From Paenibacillus methanolicus (GTDB lineage Bacteria; Bacillota; Bacilli; Paenibacillales; Paenibacillaceae), in assembly GCF_008124765.1 (NCBI RefSeq), contig NZ_VNHS01000009.1:62001-126000 (forward strand): DNA of 64,000 nt. Reading direction: 5' to 3'. The translations under genes were made by a program, and so were the position numbers. Each line of letters opens with the position of its first letter. Position 1 is the first letter of the stretch. This document shows positions 24,410 through 33,512 of the stretch, in pieces. The notes under the pieces were generated by a model. It did not search any database. It saw only the letters and a list, made by a program, of their open reading frames with translations, and was not told the origin of the DNA.

Positions 24410-24418
24410 GCCGATGAC

Positions 24419-24475
24419 AAAAGGCTGCTTCCCGCTCGCGACCGGCTACGATGGCGAGATGGAAACAGCCTTTTT
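24419..24475. terminator. Bidirectional terminator between ppnP and the dehydrogenase-PilZ gene
   Basis: AAAAGGCTG and CAGCCTTTT close a hairpin with inner TTCC/GGAA and CTCGC/GCGAG stems, and T-runs lie on both strands. Confidence 0.85.
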
Positions 24476-24499
24476 GACAAGGGCGTTGCACGCTAGCGA

Positions 24500-25801
24500 T
24501 TAATCAGCCGTCGCGCCTTGCTTGCTAATGTAATCTTCCAGCTGCAGGCGCTGATAAGGCGCCAGTCCAGCGAGCAGGCAGCCGTAACGGAACTCGGCTC
24601 CGCTTGGTTCGATGCGGATGATGCGTCCCGTTACCGGCGGAAGCTGCGAATCTTGCGGGAAGTGGATGACGATGAACATGTCCCGCTCAAGCGGTCGGCT
24701 GCTGGCGATCTGAACGCCGCGGTCCGATAGATCGACCAGGACGCCATCGATAAAGTGGCCGGAGAACGAGCCTTCCTGCTCCCACTGGTAGACGGACAAT
24801 TTGAGCGGAACATGCAGCGACAGACGCTCGCTTTTGCGGCGGTCCGAATTGTCCGAGACGACTTCCGCGGCGACGGGCGAAGGCGGCGCAATCGGCTCTT
24901 CCGACGAAGCGCCGGGACCGCTGAACCGCTTGTTCGTCCATTCCTCGTAGCAGTTCACGAGCGCGGCCATGTCCAGGTTGCCAAGTCCCATCGATTCGCC
25001 GACCTGGAACACGCTCTTGACCGCTTCTAGCACCGGCGTCGGCGTGCGCAGACTGTCCGACAAGGCGGAGGAGAGACGCAAGTCCTTCAACATGAGCGAC
25101 AGCGAGAATTGCACGCTGAAGTCGCGGTCGAGCAATTTCGGCGTCTTCAATTCCGCGAAACGGCTGTTCGCCGCGCCGGCTTGCACGAGGTCGAGGAAAG
25201 CGGCGGCGTCGATTCCGCCGTTCGAGGCAATCGCGAGCCCTTCCGCGAAGGCGGCCGCGTGAATGCCGACCATCGTGTTGTGGGCAAGCTTAGCGGTCTG
25301 GCCGCTGCCGCTCGGACCCATGTAGATGATTTTGCGCGCCATTGCCATGATCACGTCATGGGTCTGGGCGAGAATATGCTCGTCCCCGCCGACCATGAAC
25401 ACGAGCGTGCCGCTCTCGGCGGCCGGCTTGCTGCCGGTTACCGGCGCATCGAGGAAGTCGCTGGATTTCGCGGCAATGTCCGCGTACAGCTGCTTGGCGA
25501 GCGAAGGCGAGATCGTGCTGCTGTCCATGACGATCGTGCCTGGCATAAGCGAGGCGATAATGCCGTCCTTGCCATAATAAACGTCGCGAATCGAGTCGTC
25601 GTTGCTCACCATCGTAATGACGAGTTCGCTTCCGCCGACGGCCTGCGCCGGCGTGTCGGCGAATTCGGCGCCGAGCGCGATCAGTTCGTCCGCTTTGCCC
25701 GGCGTGCGGTTGTACACCGTCACGACGTAGCCCTTGCGGAGCAGGTTGGCAGCCATGGGCGCACCCATGACGCCGAGTCCGATAAAGCCGATTTTGTTCA
25801 T
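24500..25801 (-). CDS. Beta-hydroxyacid dehydrogenase fused to a C-terminal PilZ domain
   Basis: 433 residues. Residues 1-290 are a 3-hydroxyisobutyrate dehydrogenase-type enzyme: the NAD(P) motif GLGVMG (8-13), substrate motif [14 protein letters not shown] (118-131), and GQTAKLAHN with catalytic Lys 171. This family oxidises small beta-hydroxyacids or reduces semialdehydes; the substrate here is unknown. After a Pro/Ser/Glu linker (296-318) comes a PilZ domain with both c-di-GMP signatures: RxxxR (Arg 322, Arg 326) and DxSxxG (Asp 357, Ser 359, Gly 362), then a beta-barrel ([14 protein letters not shown] strands) and a terminal helix. The two parts are one uninterrupted frame. The reading is that c-di-GMP tunes or localises a metabolic enzyme, which is inference. 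It has ATG at 25801 and no strong ribosome site. Confidence 0.9.
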   Translation of the reverse strand: MNKIGFIGLGVMGAPMAANLLRKGYVVTVYNRTPGKADELIALGAEFADTPAQAVGGSELVITMVSNDDSIRDVYYGKDGIIASLMPGTIVMDSSTISPSLAKQLYADIAAKSSDFLDAPVTGSKPAAESGTLVFMVGGDEHILAQTHDVIMAMARKIIYMGPSGSGQTAKLAHNTMVGIHAAAFAEGLAIASNGGIDAAAFLDLVQAGAANSRFAELKTPKLLDRDFSVQFSLSLMLKDLRLSSALSDSLRTPTPVLEAVKSVFQVGESMGLGNLDMAALVNCYEEWTNKRFSGPGASSEEPIAPPSPVAAEVVSDNSDRRKSERLSLHVPLKLSVYQWEQEGSFSGHFIDGVLVDLSDRGVQIASSRPLERDMFIVIHFPQDSQLPPVTGRIIRIEPSGAEFRYGCLLAGLAPYQRLQLEDYISKQGATAD

Positions 25802-25888
25802 CGTATCTCATCTCCCAGAACGCGTTGGTCAAGCTTTTCCCATCTTACCACAAACTTTGTCGAATGCGGTAAATGGGACCGGGCTTGC

Positions 25889-25917
25889 TTGTCTTCGGCA
25901 GGGAAATCCATTATTCT
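25889..25917 (+). promoter_or_regulatory. Promoter of pgi
   Basis: TTGTCT (25889-25894) and TATTCT (25912-25917) with a 17-bp spacer, 84 bp before the pgi start. Confidence 0.6.
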
Positions 25918-26000
25918 TAGGTTGCGTTTTAAGAAGGGGACAGGCATCTTGTCTCTACGTTCGAGGGGAATCAATTACATTATTTTTAGGAGGATTCACG

Positions 26001-27350
26001 ATGTCCAAACCCGTACAATTCGACTATAGCAAAGCGCTGGCCTTCCTGGGCCAACACGAAGTAGATTATTTCGCGGAGCAAGTTCGCGTCGCTCACGAGC
26101 AATTACATAACGGCACGGGCGCCGGCTCCGATTACCTCGGCTGGATCGACCTGCCGCACAACTACGACAAAGAAGAGTTCGCCCGCATCCAGCAAGCGGC
26201 GAAGAAGATCCAATCCGACTCCGAAGTGCTGATCGTCATCGGCATCGGCGGTTCGTACCTCGGCGCGCGCGCGGCGATCGAAGCGCTGTCGCATTCGTTC
26301 TACAACATCCTGCCGAACGGCCAGCGCAAGACGCCTCAAGTGCTGTTCGCGGGCAACAACATCAGCTCGACGTACGTGAACCACCTGCTGCAGGTGCTCG
26401 AAGGCCGCGACTGGTCGATCAACGTCATTTCCAAATCCGGCACGACGACCGAGCCGGCGCTCGCGTTCCGCGTGTTCCGCGAAGCGCTGGAAGCGAAATA
26501 CGGCAAAGAAGAGTCCCGCAAACGCATCTACGCGACGACGGACAAAGCGAAAGGCGCCCTGAAGAAGCTGGCGACCGAAGAAGGCTACGAGTCCTTTATC
26601 ATTCCGGACGACGTAGGCGGCCGTTACTCCGTCCTGACGGCGGTAGGCTTGCTGCCAATCGCCGTAGCCGGCATCGACATCGAGTCGATGATGAAAGGCG
26701 CGGCCGACGCGGCAACGGAATACAACAACCCGAACCTGGCGGAGAACGAAGCGTATCAATACGCGGCGGCGCGCAACGCCCTGTACCGCAAAGGCAAAGT
26801 AACGGAAATCCTCGTCAACTACGAGCCGTCGCTTCATTTCGTCTCCGAGTGGTGGAAGCAGCTGTTCGGCGAGAGCGAAGGCAAAGACTATAAAGGCATC
26901 TATCCGGCATCCGTGGACTTCTCGACGGACCTGCATTCGATGGGCCAATTCATCCAAGAGGGCAACCGGAACATCTTCGAGACGGTTATCCAAGTGGAGA
27001 ACGTATCCGAGCAGATCACGATCGGCCATGACGCCGACGATCTGGACGGATTGAACTACCTGACGGGCAAGACGATGGACTTCGTCAACAAGAAAGCGTT
27101 CGAAGGCACGCTGCTCGCGCACACGGACGGCCAAGTACCGAACTTCATCGTGAACATCAAAGACCTGACGCCGTACACGTTCGGCTACCTCGTCTACTTC
27201 TTCGAGAAAGCATGCGGCATCAGCGGCTACCTGCTCGGCGTCAACCCGTTCGACCAACCGGGCGTCGAAGCGTACAAGCGCAACATGTTCGCGCTGCTCG
27301 GCAAACCGGGCTTCGAGAAGGAAAAAGCGGAGCTGGAAGCACGTCTGTAA
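26001..27350 (+). CDS. pgi: Glucose-6-phosphate isomerase
   Basis: A 449-residue glycolytic enzyme that interconverts glucose-6-phosphate and fructose-6-phosphate. SIS-domain motifs [17 protein letters not shown] and [15 protein letters not shown] bind sugar phosphate; [18 protein letters not shown] and the C-terminal [14 protein letters not shown] are the PGI signatures. The length is that of Gram-positive PGIs. TAGGAGG precedes the ATG by seven bases. Codon use is strongly biased as in tkt. The YigZ-family gene follows 39 bp downstream and is likely cotranscribed. Confidence 0.96.
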   Translation: MSKPVQFDYSKALAFLGQHEVDYFAEQVRVAHEQLHNGTGAGSDYLGWIDLPHNYDKEEFARIQQAAKKIQSDSEVLIVIGIGGSYLGARAAIEALSHSFYNILPNGQRKTPQVLFAGNNISSTYVNHLLQVLEGRDWSINVISKSGTTTEPALAFRVFREALEAKYGKEESRKRIYATTDKAKGALKKLATEEGYESFIIPDDVGGRYSVLTAVGLLPIAVAGIDIESMMKGAADAATEYNNPNLAENEAYQYAAARNALYRKGKVTEILVNYEPSLHFVSEWWKQLFGESEGKDYKGIYPASVDFSTDLHSMGQFIQEGNRNIFETVIQVENVSEQITIGHDADDLDGLNYLTGKTMDFVNKKAFEGTLLAHTDGQVPNFIVNIKDLTPYTFGYLVYFFEKACGISGYLLGVNPFDQPGVEAYKRNMFALLGKPGFEKEKAELEARL

Positions 27351-27389
27351 GGCACGTTCGGCGCATGCCGCAAGGAGCGTGATAGCAGC

Positions 27390-28022
27390 ATGTTGAACCG
27401 ATACAAGACGCTGCGGAAGCAAGCACACCAAGAGATCGTCATCAAGAAGTCCCGTTTCATCGGCTACGGCAAGCCGGTCGAGTCCGAAGAAGAAGCGATC
27501 GCGTTCATCGAGGAGATCAAGAAGCTCAACTGGAACGCGACTCACAACTGCTCCGCGTACATGATCGGCGAGCGCGACGAGATTCAGAAGCAGTCCGATG
27601 ACGGGGAACCGAGCGGCACGGCGGGCAAGCCGATCCTGGAAGTGATCAAGAACCAGGGGCTTAAGAACGTCGTGATCGTCGTGACCCGTTACTTCGGCGG
27701 CATTATGCTCGGCGCGGGCGGCCTGATTCGGGCGTACACCGACGGCGCCGTGGCGGCGTCGGAGGCGGCCGAAGCGATCACGCAGGTGCTGCACCGCGAA
27801 GTGATCGTCGACGTCGACTATACGTGGTATGGCAAGCTGGAGAACGAGCTGCACGGCAGAGGCGTTCGCGTCGGCGGGACGGCATTTACCGACCGCGTCA
27901 TCGTGACGTGTCTGCCCGAAGCGCCGGAGGCGGAGCGGTTCGCGGCGTGGATGACGGATCTGACGCAAGGACAGGCGGTCATCGCGATCGGCGAAGAGCG
28001 GTATTTTATCGATGGCGAATAG
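27390..28022 (+). CDS. YigZ/IMPACT family protein (YvyE-like)
   Basis: 210 residues of the UPF0029/IMPACT family. KSRFIGYGKPVESEEEAI, the THNCSAYMIG segment, DDGEPSGTAGKPILE and VTRYFGGIMLGAGGLIRAY are the family blocks, followed by a C-terminal DUF1949-like domain with an alpha-beta ferredoxin-like fold (VDVDYTWYGKLENEL). Cytosolic; the role is poorly defined, with suggested links to translation or proteolysis. AAGGAG precedes the ATG. It ends the pgi transcript at a terminator. Confidence 0.9.
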   Translation: MLNRYKTLRKQAHQEIVIKKSRFIGYGKPVESEEEAIAFIEEIKKLNWNATHNCSAYMIGERDEIQKQSDDGEPSGTAGKPILEVIKNQGLKNVVIVVTRYFGGIMLGAGGLIRAYTDGAVAASEAAEAITQVLHREVIVDVDYTWYGKLENELHGRGVRVGGTAFTDRVIVTCLPEAPEAERFAAWMTDLTQGQAVIAIGEERYFIDGE

Positions 28023-28047
28023 CGTTTCGGCTAACTTCCGTTAGCGT

Positions 28048-28092
28048 AAGACCCCCGGTATGAACGAAAGACGTTCATGCCGGGGGTCTTTC
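28048..28092 (+). terminator. Intrinsic terminator after the YigZ-family gene
   Basis: A long stem of AAGACCCCCGG with CCGGGGGTCTT, continuing through ATGAACG/CGTTCAT, ends in TTTCC. Confidence 0.85.
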
Positions 28093-28244
28093 CTATGCCG
28101 GATTTCCGGGCTTACCGGATAAAGGACTGGCTTGATATGGAAGAATACATGACAGTATATTTCGGGGCGTGGGCTTTTTCGCTATGGTCTAGCACCATTT
28201 ATCAGCGATCGCTATAAACTGCATTAGTTTCGTTGATTTCAGGA

Positions 28245-28274
28245 TTGACGGAACGTCCTTTATTCGGATAAAAT
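28245..28274 (+). promoter_or_regulatory. Promoter of the sulfate ABC operon
   Basis: TTGACG (28245-28250) and TAAAAT (28269-28274) are separated by 18 bp, upstream of cysT. Confidence 0.65.
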
Positions 28275-28279
28275 AAACC

Positions 28280-28304
28280 AATACCTAGTAAGTTCATAGG
28301 AATT
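28280..28304 (+). promoter_or_regulatory. CymR-like operator at the cys promoter
   Basis: An inverted repeat AATACCTA-N9-TAGGAATT (15 of 16 arm bases symmetric) sits at the predicted transcription start, a repressor position. CymR, the Rrf2-type cysteine-metabolism repressor of Firmicutes, binds sites rich in TAGGAATT-like arms. The match is from memory of that consensus. Confidence 0.55.
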
Positions 28305-28356
28305 GATAGGTCGCATCCCGCCATTCCACGAGGAAAGCGTCAGGAGGTAAGCCGGT

Positions 28357-29172
28357 TTGAATATTAGGTTTCGCAGCCGTTGGTGGAGCTTCGGATTCCG
28401 GTCCACGATTATGCTCTACTTCGTCCTGCTCATCGTATTGCCGATTATCGGCATCTATACCCAGTCGTTCAAGCTGGGCTGGACGCCGTTCTGGGAAAGC
28501 ATTAGCGATCCGCTTGCATGGAAAGCCGTGCTGCTGACCCTCAAACTCGCCATTATCGCGACCGTCATTAATATATTCCTGGGGACGATGATCGGATGGG
28601 TGCTGATCCGTTACCGATTCCCCGGACGAAGGCTGCTAAACAGCCTCGTCGATCTGCCGTTCGCGCTCCCGACCGCCGTCGGCGGCCTGATGATCTTGTT
28701 ATTGCTCGGCCCGAATAGTCTCGTAGGCTCGATTGCCTCGGGAATGGGCTTCGATATCGTATTCCACGAACCCGCGATCGTCGTCGCGATGGTGTTCGTG
28801 ACCTTCCCGTTCGTCATCCGCGCGGTGCAGCCGCTGCTGGAAGAGATGGACAAGTCGGAAGAGGAAGCGGCGTATACGCTCGGCGCTTCCAAGTCGCACA
28901 CGTTCTTCAACGTGATTTTTCCCTCGATGCTGCCTGGCATCTCGAGCGGCGCGATGCTCGCGTTCTCCCGTGCGCTTGCGGAGTTCGGCGCGGTCGTGCT
29001 TGTCGCCGGCAACATCCCGGGCAAGACGCTGATCGCGTCGGTGTACATTTTCGGAGAAATCGAGAGCGACAACCCGCAGGGCGCGGCGGCCGTATCGGTT
29101 ATGCTGCTGACGCTGTCGTTCCTCATTCTCTGGGCCGTTAACCTTGTGCAGACAAGGAGGCTCGGCAAATGA
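28357..29172 (+). CDS. cysT: Sulfate ABC transporter permease CysT
   Basis: A 271-residue inner-membrane permease with about six helices. The conserved EAA loop is EEMDKSEEEAAYTLGASKSHTF, and the terminal part (FSRALAEFGAVVLVAGNIPGKT) matches CysT/CysU of sulfate/thiosulfate importers. It starts at TTG 28357 with CAGGAGG nine bases upstream. The gene overlaps cysW by ATGA, implying coupled translation. First gene of the operon, after a sigma-A-type promoter and a CymR-like operator. Confidence 0.93.
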   Translation: MNIRFRSRWWSFGFRSTIMLYFVLLIVLPIIGIYTQSFKLGWTPFWESISDPLAWKAVLLTLKLAIIATVINIFLGTMIGWVLIRYRFPGRRLLNSLVDLPFALPTAVGGLMILLLLGPNSLVGSIASGMGFDIVFHEPAIVVAMVFVTFPFVIRAVQPLLEEMDKSEEEAAYTLGASKSHTFFNVIFPSMLPGISSGAMLAFSRALAEFGAVVLVAGNIPGKTLIASVYIFGEIESDNPQGAAAVSVMLLTLSFLILWAVNLVQTRRLGK

Positions 29173-29966
29173 AAAAGGTATGGATTCCGCTCACGTATCT
29201 TGTCTTTATCGTACTGCTCATTATTCCGATTCTCAAAATTTTCACCGGCTCCTGGGCCGAAGGTTGGAGCGGTTTCATCGAGGCGCTGACGCGCAAGCAA
29301 TCGCTGCACGCGCTCATGATGACGGGCATCATCGTCGTCGTCGTCACCGTGCTGAACACGATTTTCGGCGTCATGTTGGCGCTCTACCTCGTTCGGGCGA
29401 CTTGGCTCGGACAGCGGATCAAGAATTTACTCAACAGCCTGGTCGACCTGCCGTACGCGGTATCGCCGGTCATCGGCGGCCTGATGATCGTTCTGATCCT
29501 CGGACCGAGCACGGCGCTCGGCGCGTTCTTCGAGGATATCGGGTTCAAAATCGTATACGCGCTGCCTGGCATGATACTGGCGACGCTGTTCGTCACCTTC
29601 CCGCTCATGGTACGCGAAGTCATGCCGGTGCTGCAGGAGATCGGCGCGCAGCAGGAGGAAGCGGCTTCGACGCTAGGCGCGTACTCGTGGTATACCTTCT
29701 GGCATGTCACGTGGCCTTCGATTCGATGGGGCGTTATTTACGGCGTGGTATTGACGGTCGCCCGCTCGCTGGGCGAATTCGGCGCGGTGCTGGTCGTATC
29801 GGGCAATATTATGAACAAGACGCAGACGGCGACGACGCTCGTCTATCAAGATGTGGAGAACTTCAACGTCGTGGCGGCCAACGGCGTGGCGCTCGTGCTG
29901 GCGGCGTTCTCGGTCGGCTTGCTGCTGCTGATGGAATGGGCGAAGAAAAGAAAGGAAGTGCATTAG
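29169..29966 (+). CDS. cysW: Sulfate ABC transporter permease CysW
   Basis: A 265-residue partner permease. EAA loop: LQEIGAQQEEAASTLGAYSW; then RSLGEFGAVLVVSGNIMNKT, characteristic of CysW. About six membrane helices. Its ATG overlaps the cysT stop, and cysA begins three bases after its own stop, so the three transporter genes form a tightly coupled unit. Confidence 0.93.
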   Translation: MKKVWIPLTYLVFIVLLIIPILKIFTGSWAEGWSGFIEALTRKQSLHALMMTGIIVVVVTVLNTIFGVMLALYLVRATWLGQRIKNLLNSLVDLPYAVSPVIGGLMIVLILGPSTALGAFFEDIGFKIVYALPGMILATLFVTFPLMVREVMPVLQEIGAQQEEAASTLGAYSWYTFWHVTWPSIRWGVIYGVVLTVARSLGEFGAVLVVSGNIMNKTQTATTLVYQDVENFNVVAANGVALVLAAFSVGLLLLMEWAKKRKEVH

Positions 29967-29969
29967 ACG

Positions 29970-31034
29970 ATGCATATCGAGGTGCGCGGGTTAAACAAGC
30001 AATTCGGCGATTTTCATGCGGTGCGCGATGTCGGCTTCGAGATCGCCAAAGGCCATCTAATCGGCTTGCTCGGTCCTTCCGGGGGCGGCAAGACGTCCAT
30101 TCTTCGGATGCTGGCGGGGCTGGAGAGCCCGACGTCGGGCGACATCATTTTCCACGGCAAACGGGTGAACGACCTGCCGCCGCAGGAGCGCGGCATCGGC
30201 TTCGTCTTCCAGAACTATGCGTTGTTCAAGCATATGACGGTATTCGATAACGTCGCGTTCGGCCTGAAGGTCAAGAAGCAGTCGAAGGATCAAATCCGCG
30301 ACCGCGTCATGCAGTTGATCGAGCTGACGGGGCTGAAAGGCTTCGAGCATCGGTATCCGCATCAGCTCTCCGGCGGTCAGCGTCAACGCGTCGCGTTCGC
30401 TCGCGCCCTTGCGCCCGAGCCGCAGCTGCTGCTGCTCGACGAGCCGTTCGCGGCGATCGACGCGAAGATCCGGACCGAGCTGCGTACGTGGCTCAAAGAG
30501 ATGATCGAGCGCGTCGGCATCACGTCGATCTTCGTCACGCACGACCAGGACGAGGCGATCGAGGTCGCGGACGAAATCATGATCATCAACAAAGGGCGGC
30601 TGGAGCAGAAGGGCTCGCCTTGGGATATTTATAAGAACCCCCAAACGCAATTCGTCGCCAGCTTCATCGGCGAATCGACGATGGTCGAACAGGTGGAACG
30701 GCTGCGCGGCTTCGAGGAAGCGGCCAACTGGCCGGGAACGCAAGCGCTTATCCGTCCGGAATATATCGAGATCGGCAAGCGGCATGAGTTCCGCATTCCG
30801 TCGGCGACCGTGCAAGGCCGCGTGAAACATCTTCACTTCCGCGGCAGCGAGTGGATGGTCGAGGTCGAGGTCGGCGACATCAAGCTGATTACGTACCGCT
30901 CCTTGGAGAAGGACGTGCTGCAGCCGGGCGAAGAGGTGCATGTTCTCATTCACCGCGCGTATCTGTTCAACGACAACGACACGTGGATTATGGAGAACAA
31001 GCTGAAGGAAGATCCGATGCCGGTGCATATTTGA
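29970..31034 (+). CDS. cysA: Sulfate ABC transporter ATPase CysA
   Basis: A 354-residue ATPase that powers sulfate/thiosulfate import. Walker A GPSGGGKTS (Lys 41), the Q-loop FVFQNYALFKHMTVFDNVAF, signature LSGGQRQR, Walker B LLLLDEPFAAID and the switch THDQDEAIEVAD are all intact. The C-terminal TOBE-like domain (about 240-354) is the usual regulatory part of CysA. GTTTTC is not at issue; a weak GGAAG site precedes the ATG, so translation may depend on coupling to cysW. Confidence 0.94.
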   Translation: MHIEVRGLNKQFGDFHAVRDVGFEIAKGHLIGLLGPSGGGKTSILRMLAGLESPTSGDIIFHGKRVNDLPPQERGIGFVFQNYALFKHMTVFDNVAFGLKVKKQSKDQIRDRVMQLIELTGLKGFEHRYPHQLSGGQRQRVAFARALAPEPQLLLLDEPFAAIDAKIRTELRTWLKEMIERVGITSIFVTHDQDEAIEVADEIMIINKGRLEQKGSPWDIYKNPQTQFVASFIGESTMVEQVERLRGFEEAANWPGTQALIRPEYIEIGKRHEFRIPSATVQGRVKHLHFRGSEWMVEVEVGDIKLITYRSLEKDVLQPGEEVHVLIHRAYLFNDNDTWIMENKLKEDPMPVHI

Positions 31035-31182
31035 AAATACAAGCATTGATATGCGGAATGCTGCATTCCAGGTCTTACGACCGTGAACGCAAACCAATCC
31101 GCTTCGTTTCACGCGTATCAATCATCTTGTATTTCGCTATCGCTCCTATCGAACCTTTTAATAGAAAGCGTTGTGTGCACGA

Positions 31183-32247
31183 ATGAAACCTACCCTGACC
31201 AAAGGATGGAGAATGCTCGGCATCGCGCTCGCCGCGGCGGCACTGCTCGCGACGACTGCTTGCAGCGGGGGGAACGAGCCGGCGACGGAGGGCGATGTCC
31301 AGCCGAAGGGCGACGTGACGCTCGTCATCGGCGCCTACTCGGTCGCGAAGGACGCGTTCGCCGAGCTGCTGCCCAAGTTCCAGGCGAAGTGGCAAGCGGA
31401 GACCGGGCAGAAGCTCGTGTTCCAGGAGTCGTATGAAGCGTCCGGAACGCAGGCGAGAGCCATCGCGGGCGGCTTCGAGGCGGACGTGACCGTGCTCGCC
31501 ATGGAGAGCGACGTCGACAAGATTCAGAAAGCCGGGTTTATTACGCACGACTGGCGCCAAGCGACGAACGGCGGCATGATAACGAACTCGATCGTCGTAA
31601 TGGGCACGCGGGACGGCAATCCGAAGGGCATCCGCGACTGGGAAGACTTGACGAAGGACGGCATCAAGGTGCTGTACCCGAATCCGAAGACGTCCGGCGG
31701 CGCGCAGTGGGACATCAACGCGATGTACGGCGCGGGATTGATGAAGTCGGAGGAGGAGACCGGGACGATGGATCCGGCCTACGCCAAAGCATTCCTCGAA
31801 AAGATCCACGCTAACGTGGAGTCGCTGGATAAGAGCGGACGCGCGTCGATGGCCGCCTTCGAATACGGCGTCGGCGACGTCATCGTCACCTACGAGAACG
31901 AACTGCTGGCGCGCCTGAAGCAGGGCGTCAAGTATTCGATCGTCGTGCCCGAGTCGACGATTCTGATCGAGAATCCGGCGGCAGTCGTCGACGTCAATGC
32001 GGTTAAGCACGGCGTGCGCGAGGCGGCGCAGGCGTTCGTTGATTACATGCACGGCGAGGAAGCGCAGCGGATATTCGCGGATTACGGGTTCCGTCCGGTC
32101 AACGAGACGGTGGCGAAGGAAGTCGAAGGCAAGTTCGCGACGCCGCCGAAGCTGTTCGATATCGACTACCTCGGGGGCTGGCCCGAAGTGCGCGAGAAGC
32201 TGTATTCGCCCAAAGGCATCTGGTATCAAGTGCTGGCGGGATTGTAG
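31183..32247 (+). CDS. sbp: Sulfate-binding lipoprotein
   Basis: A 354-residue periplasmic-binding-type protein of the sulfate (Sbp/CysP) family, anchored by a lipobox (LLATTACSG). Family motifs are LVIGAYSVAKDAFAELLPKF, YEASGTQARAIAGGFEADV, the sulfate-binding PKTSGGAQWDINAMYG, and GDVIVTYENEL. The ATG at 31183 gives a charged n-region; an ATG at 31210 has a better ribosome site (AAAGG) but a signal without positive charge, so the start is open. It lies last in the operon, 148 bp after cysA, instead of first as in many sulfate operons. Confidence 0.92.
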   Translation: MKPTLTKGWRMLGIALAAAALLATTACSGGNEPATEGDVQPKGDVTLVIGAYSVAKDAFAELLPKFQAKWQAETGQKLVFQESYEASGTQARAIAGGFEADVTVLAMESDVDKIQKAGFITHDWRQATNGGMITNSIVVMGTRDGNPKGIRDWEDLTKDGIKVLYPNPKTSGGAQWDINAMYGAGLMKSEEETGTMDPAYAKAFLEKIHANVESLDKSGRASMAAFEYGVGDVIVTYENELLARLKQGVKYSIVVPESTILIENPAAVVDVNAVKHGVREAAQAFVDYMHGEEAQRIFADYGFRPVNETVAKEVEGKFATPPKLFDIDYLGGWPEVREKLYSPKGIWYQVLAGL

Positions 32248-32336
32248 CGGATGCGGCAGGGCCGTGGTAGCAGTCGTCTCCGACTCCTGGTCTGCTGCCG
32301 CACCGGACCCCCGAGTTTGCAAGGCAAGATATCAAT

Positions 32337-32379
32337 AACCGTTTATGCTGACTCCTGGGACAGCATGAACGGTTTTTTT
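32337..32379 (+). terminator. Intrinsic terminator of the sulfate operon
   Basis: AACCGTT-ATGCTG pairs with CAGCAT-AACGGTT, followed by a T7 run. Confidence 0.92.
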
Positions 32380-32509
32380 GCATTTGAATCGAGGTTGCAG
32401 GCATTCGCGCTGTAGGCGGCGGAACGCTGAATATCGCTTCCTATCCTACCGCATCTTCCGTTAAATGGAAGATGCGATATCCATATGAATCAGAATCGAG
32501 GGACATCCA

Positions 32510-33439
32510 TTGAACGACGAATACGGCAATCGCCTGCGGACGGTGCTCGAATATATAGAGGCGAATTTGCAATCGGCTTTGAGCCTGGCCGAGCTGGCCG
32601 AGGCGTCCCATTTCTCCAAGTATCATTTCGTGCGACTGTTCTCGGCGCTGCAAGGGCAGGCGCCTATGGCTTATGTTACCGAGCGGCGTCTGCTCCGGGC
32701 GCGCGAATATTTGCGCACGACCGACAAAACGATGCTCGATATCGCCTCCTTATGCGGATTCGGCTCGCTCTCGCGATTTAACGCCGCGTTCAAGAAGCGC
32801 TACGATACGACGCCCAGCCAGATGAGACGGAAGATGAGGCAACCGAGCAATTTACGGCAAGCGGACGGCAAGATCCGAGAAGAAGCGGCTCCAATGGAAT
32901 CGTATGATGGAACTAGCAACAACCATCGCGGTTTTATGAGGAGAGTGTGGGGCATGAACATTGAAGTTATGGAGCTGCCAAGCTGTAACGTGGCGTACGT
33001 CACCCATGTGGGCAGCTATCTGGATACGTACAAAGCATGGGGAACGCTCGGCGCATGGGCGGAGAACCATCGTTTGTTTCCGCCCGGGCAGCAATTTATC
33101 GGCATTTCGTTGGATAATCCCGGCGTTGTCGACGAGGATGGGTGCAGGTACGAGGCATGCGTCACCGTGCCGGACGAGCTTCTCGCGGCAGGCAGCGGCA
33201 ATTCCCAGGTGGCGTACCAGATGCTGCCCGGCGGGTTATTTGCCCGCTACAAGTTCTACGACACGATCGATAAATTCGCGTTCGCGTATCAAAGCGTCTA
33301 CGGGGGCTGGCTGCCCGATAGCGGATACGAGCCGGACGACCGGCATGCGCTCGAATTTTGCATGAACAATCCCGCGACTGATCCGGAAGGGAAGGCGAAG
33401 GTGGATTTGTACGTGCCGATTCGGCGCCTGGGCGGCTAG
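32510..33439 (+). CDS. AraC-family regulator with a GyrI-like effector domain
   Basis: 309 residues. The N-terminal double helix-turn-helix (residues 5-110: ALSLAELAEASHFSKYHFVR, then TMLDIASLCGFGSLSRFNAAF) is of the AraC/XylS type. A linker leads to a C-terminal GyrI-like/SOUL-type domain (about 148-309: VMELPSCNVAYVTHVGSYL, GGLFARYKFYD, HALEFCMN) that in related regulators binds amphipathic compounds. TTG start with GAGGGAC upstream. Likely a drug- or stress-sensing activator; targets unknown. It is followed closely by a phosphotransferase in the same direction. Confidence 0.9.
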   Translation: MNDEYGNRLRTVLEYIEANLQSALSLAELAEASHFSKYHFVRLFSALQGQAPMAYVTERRLLRAREYLRTTDKTMLDIASLCGFGSLSRFNAAFKKRYDTTPSQMRRKMRQPSNLRQADGKIREEAAPMESYDGTSNNHRGFMRRVWGMNIEVMELPSCNVAYVTHVGSYLDTYKAWGTLGAWAENHRLFPPGQQFIGISLDNPGVVDEDGCRYEACVTVPDELLAAGSGNSQVAYQMLPGGLFARYKFYDTIDKFAFAYQSVYGGWLPDSGYEPDDRHALEFCMNNPATDPEGKAKVDLYVPIRRLGG

Positions 33440-33512
33440 GCCGTACAATTTAATTAAAGCCGTTTTTTACGAATCGCACGCCGCGGATTTCGATTACACT
33501 GAGTCTAAATCA

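Noticed and set aside
26103..27968. A 621-codon frame antisense to pgi and the YigZ-family gene
   Set aside because: Both sense genes are conserved; the antisense product is Arg/Val-rich and has no start signal.
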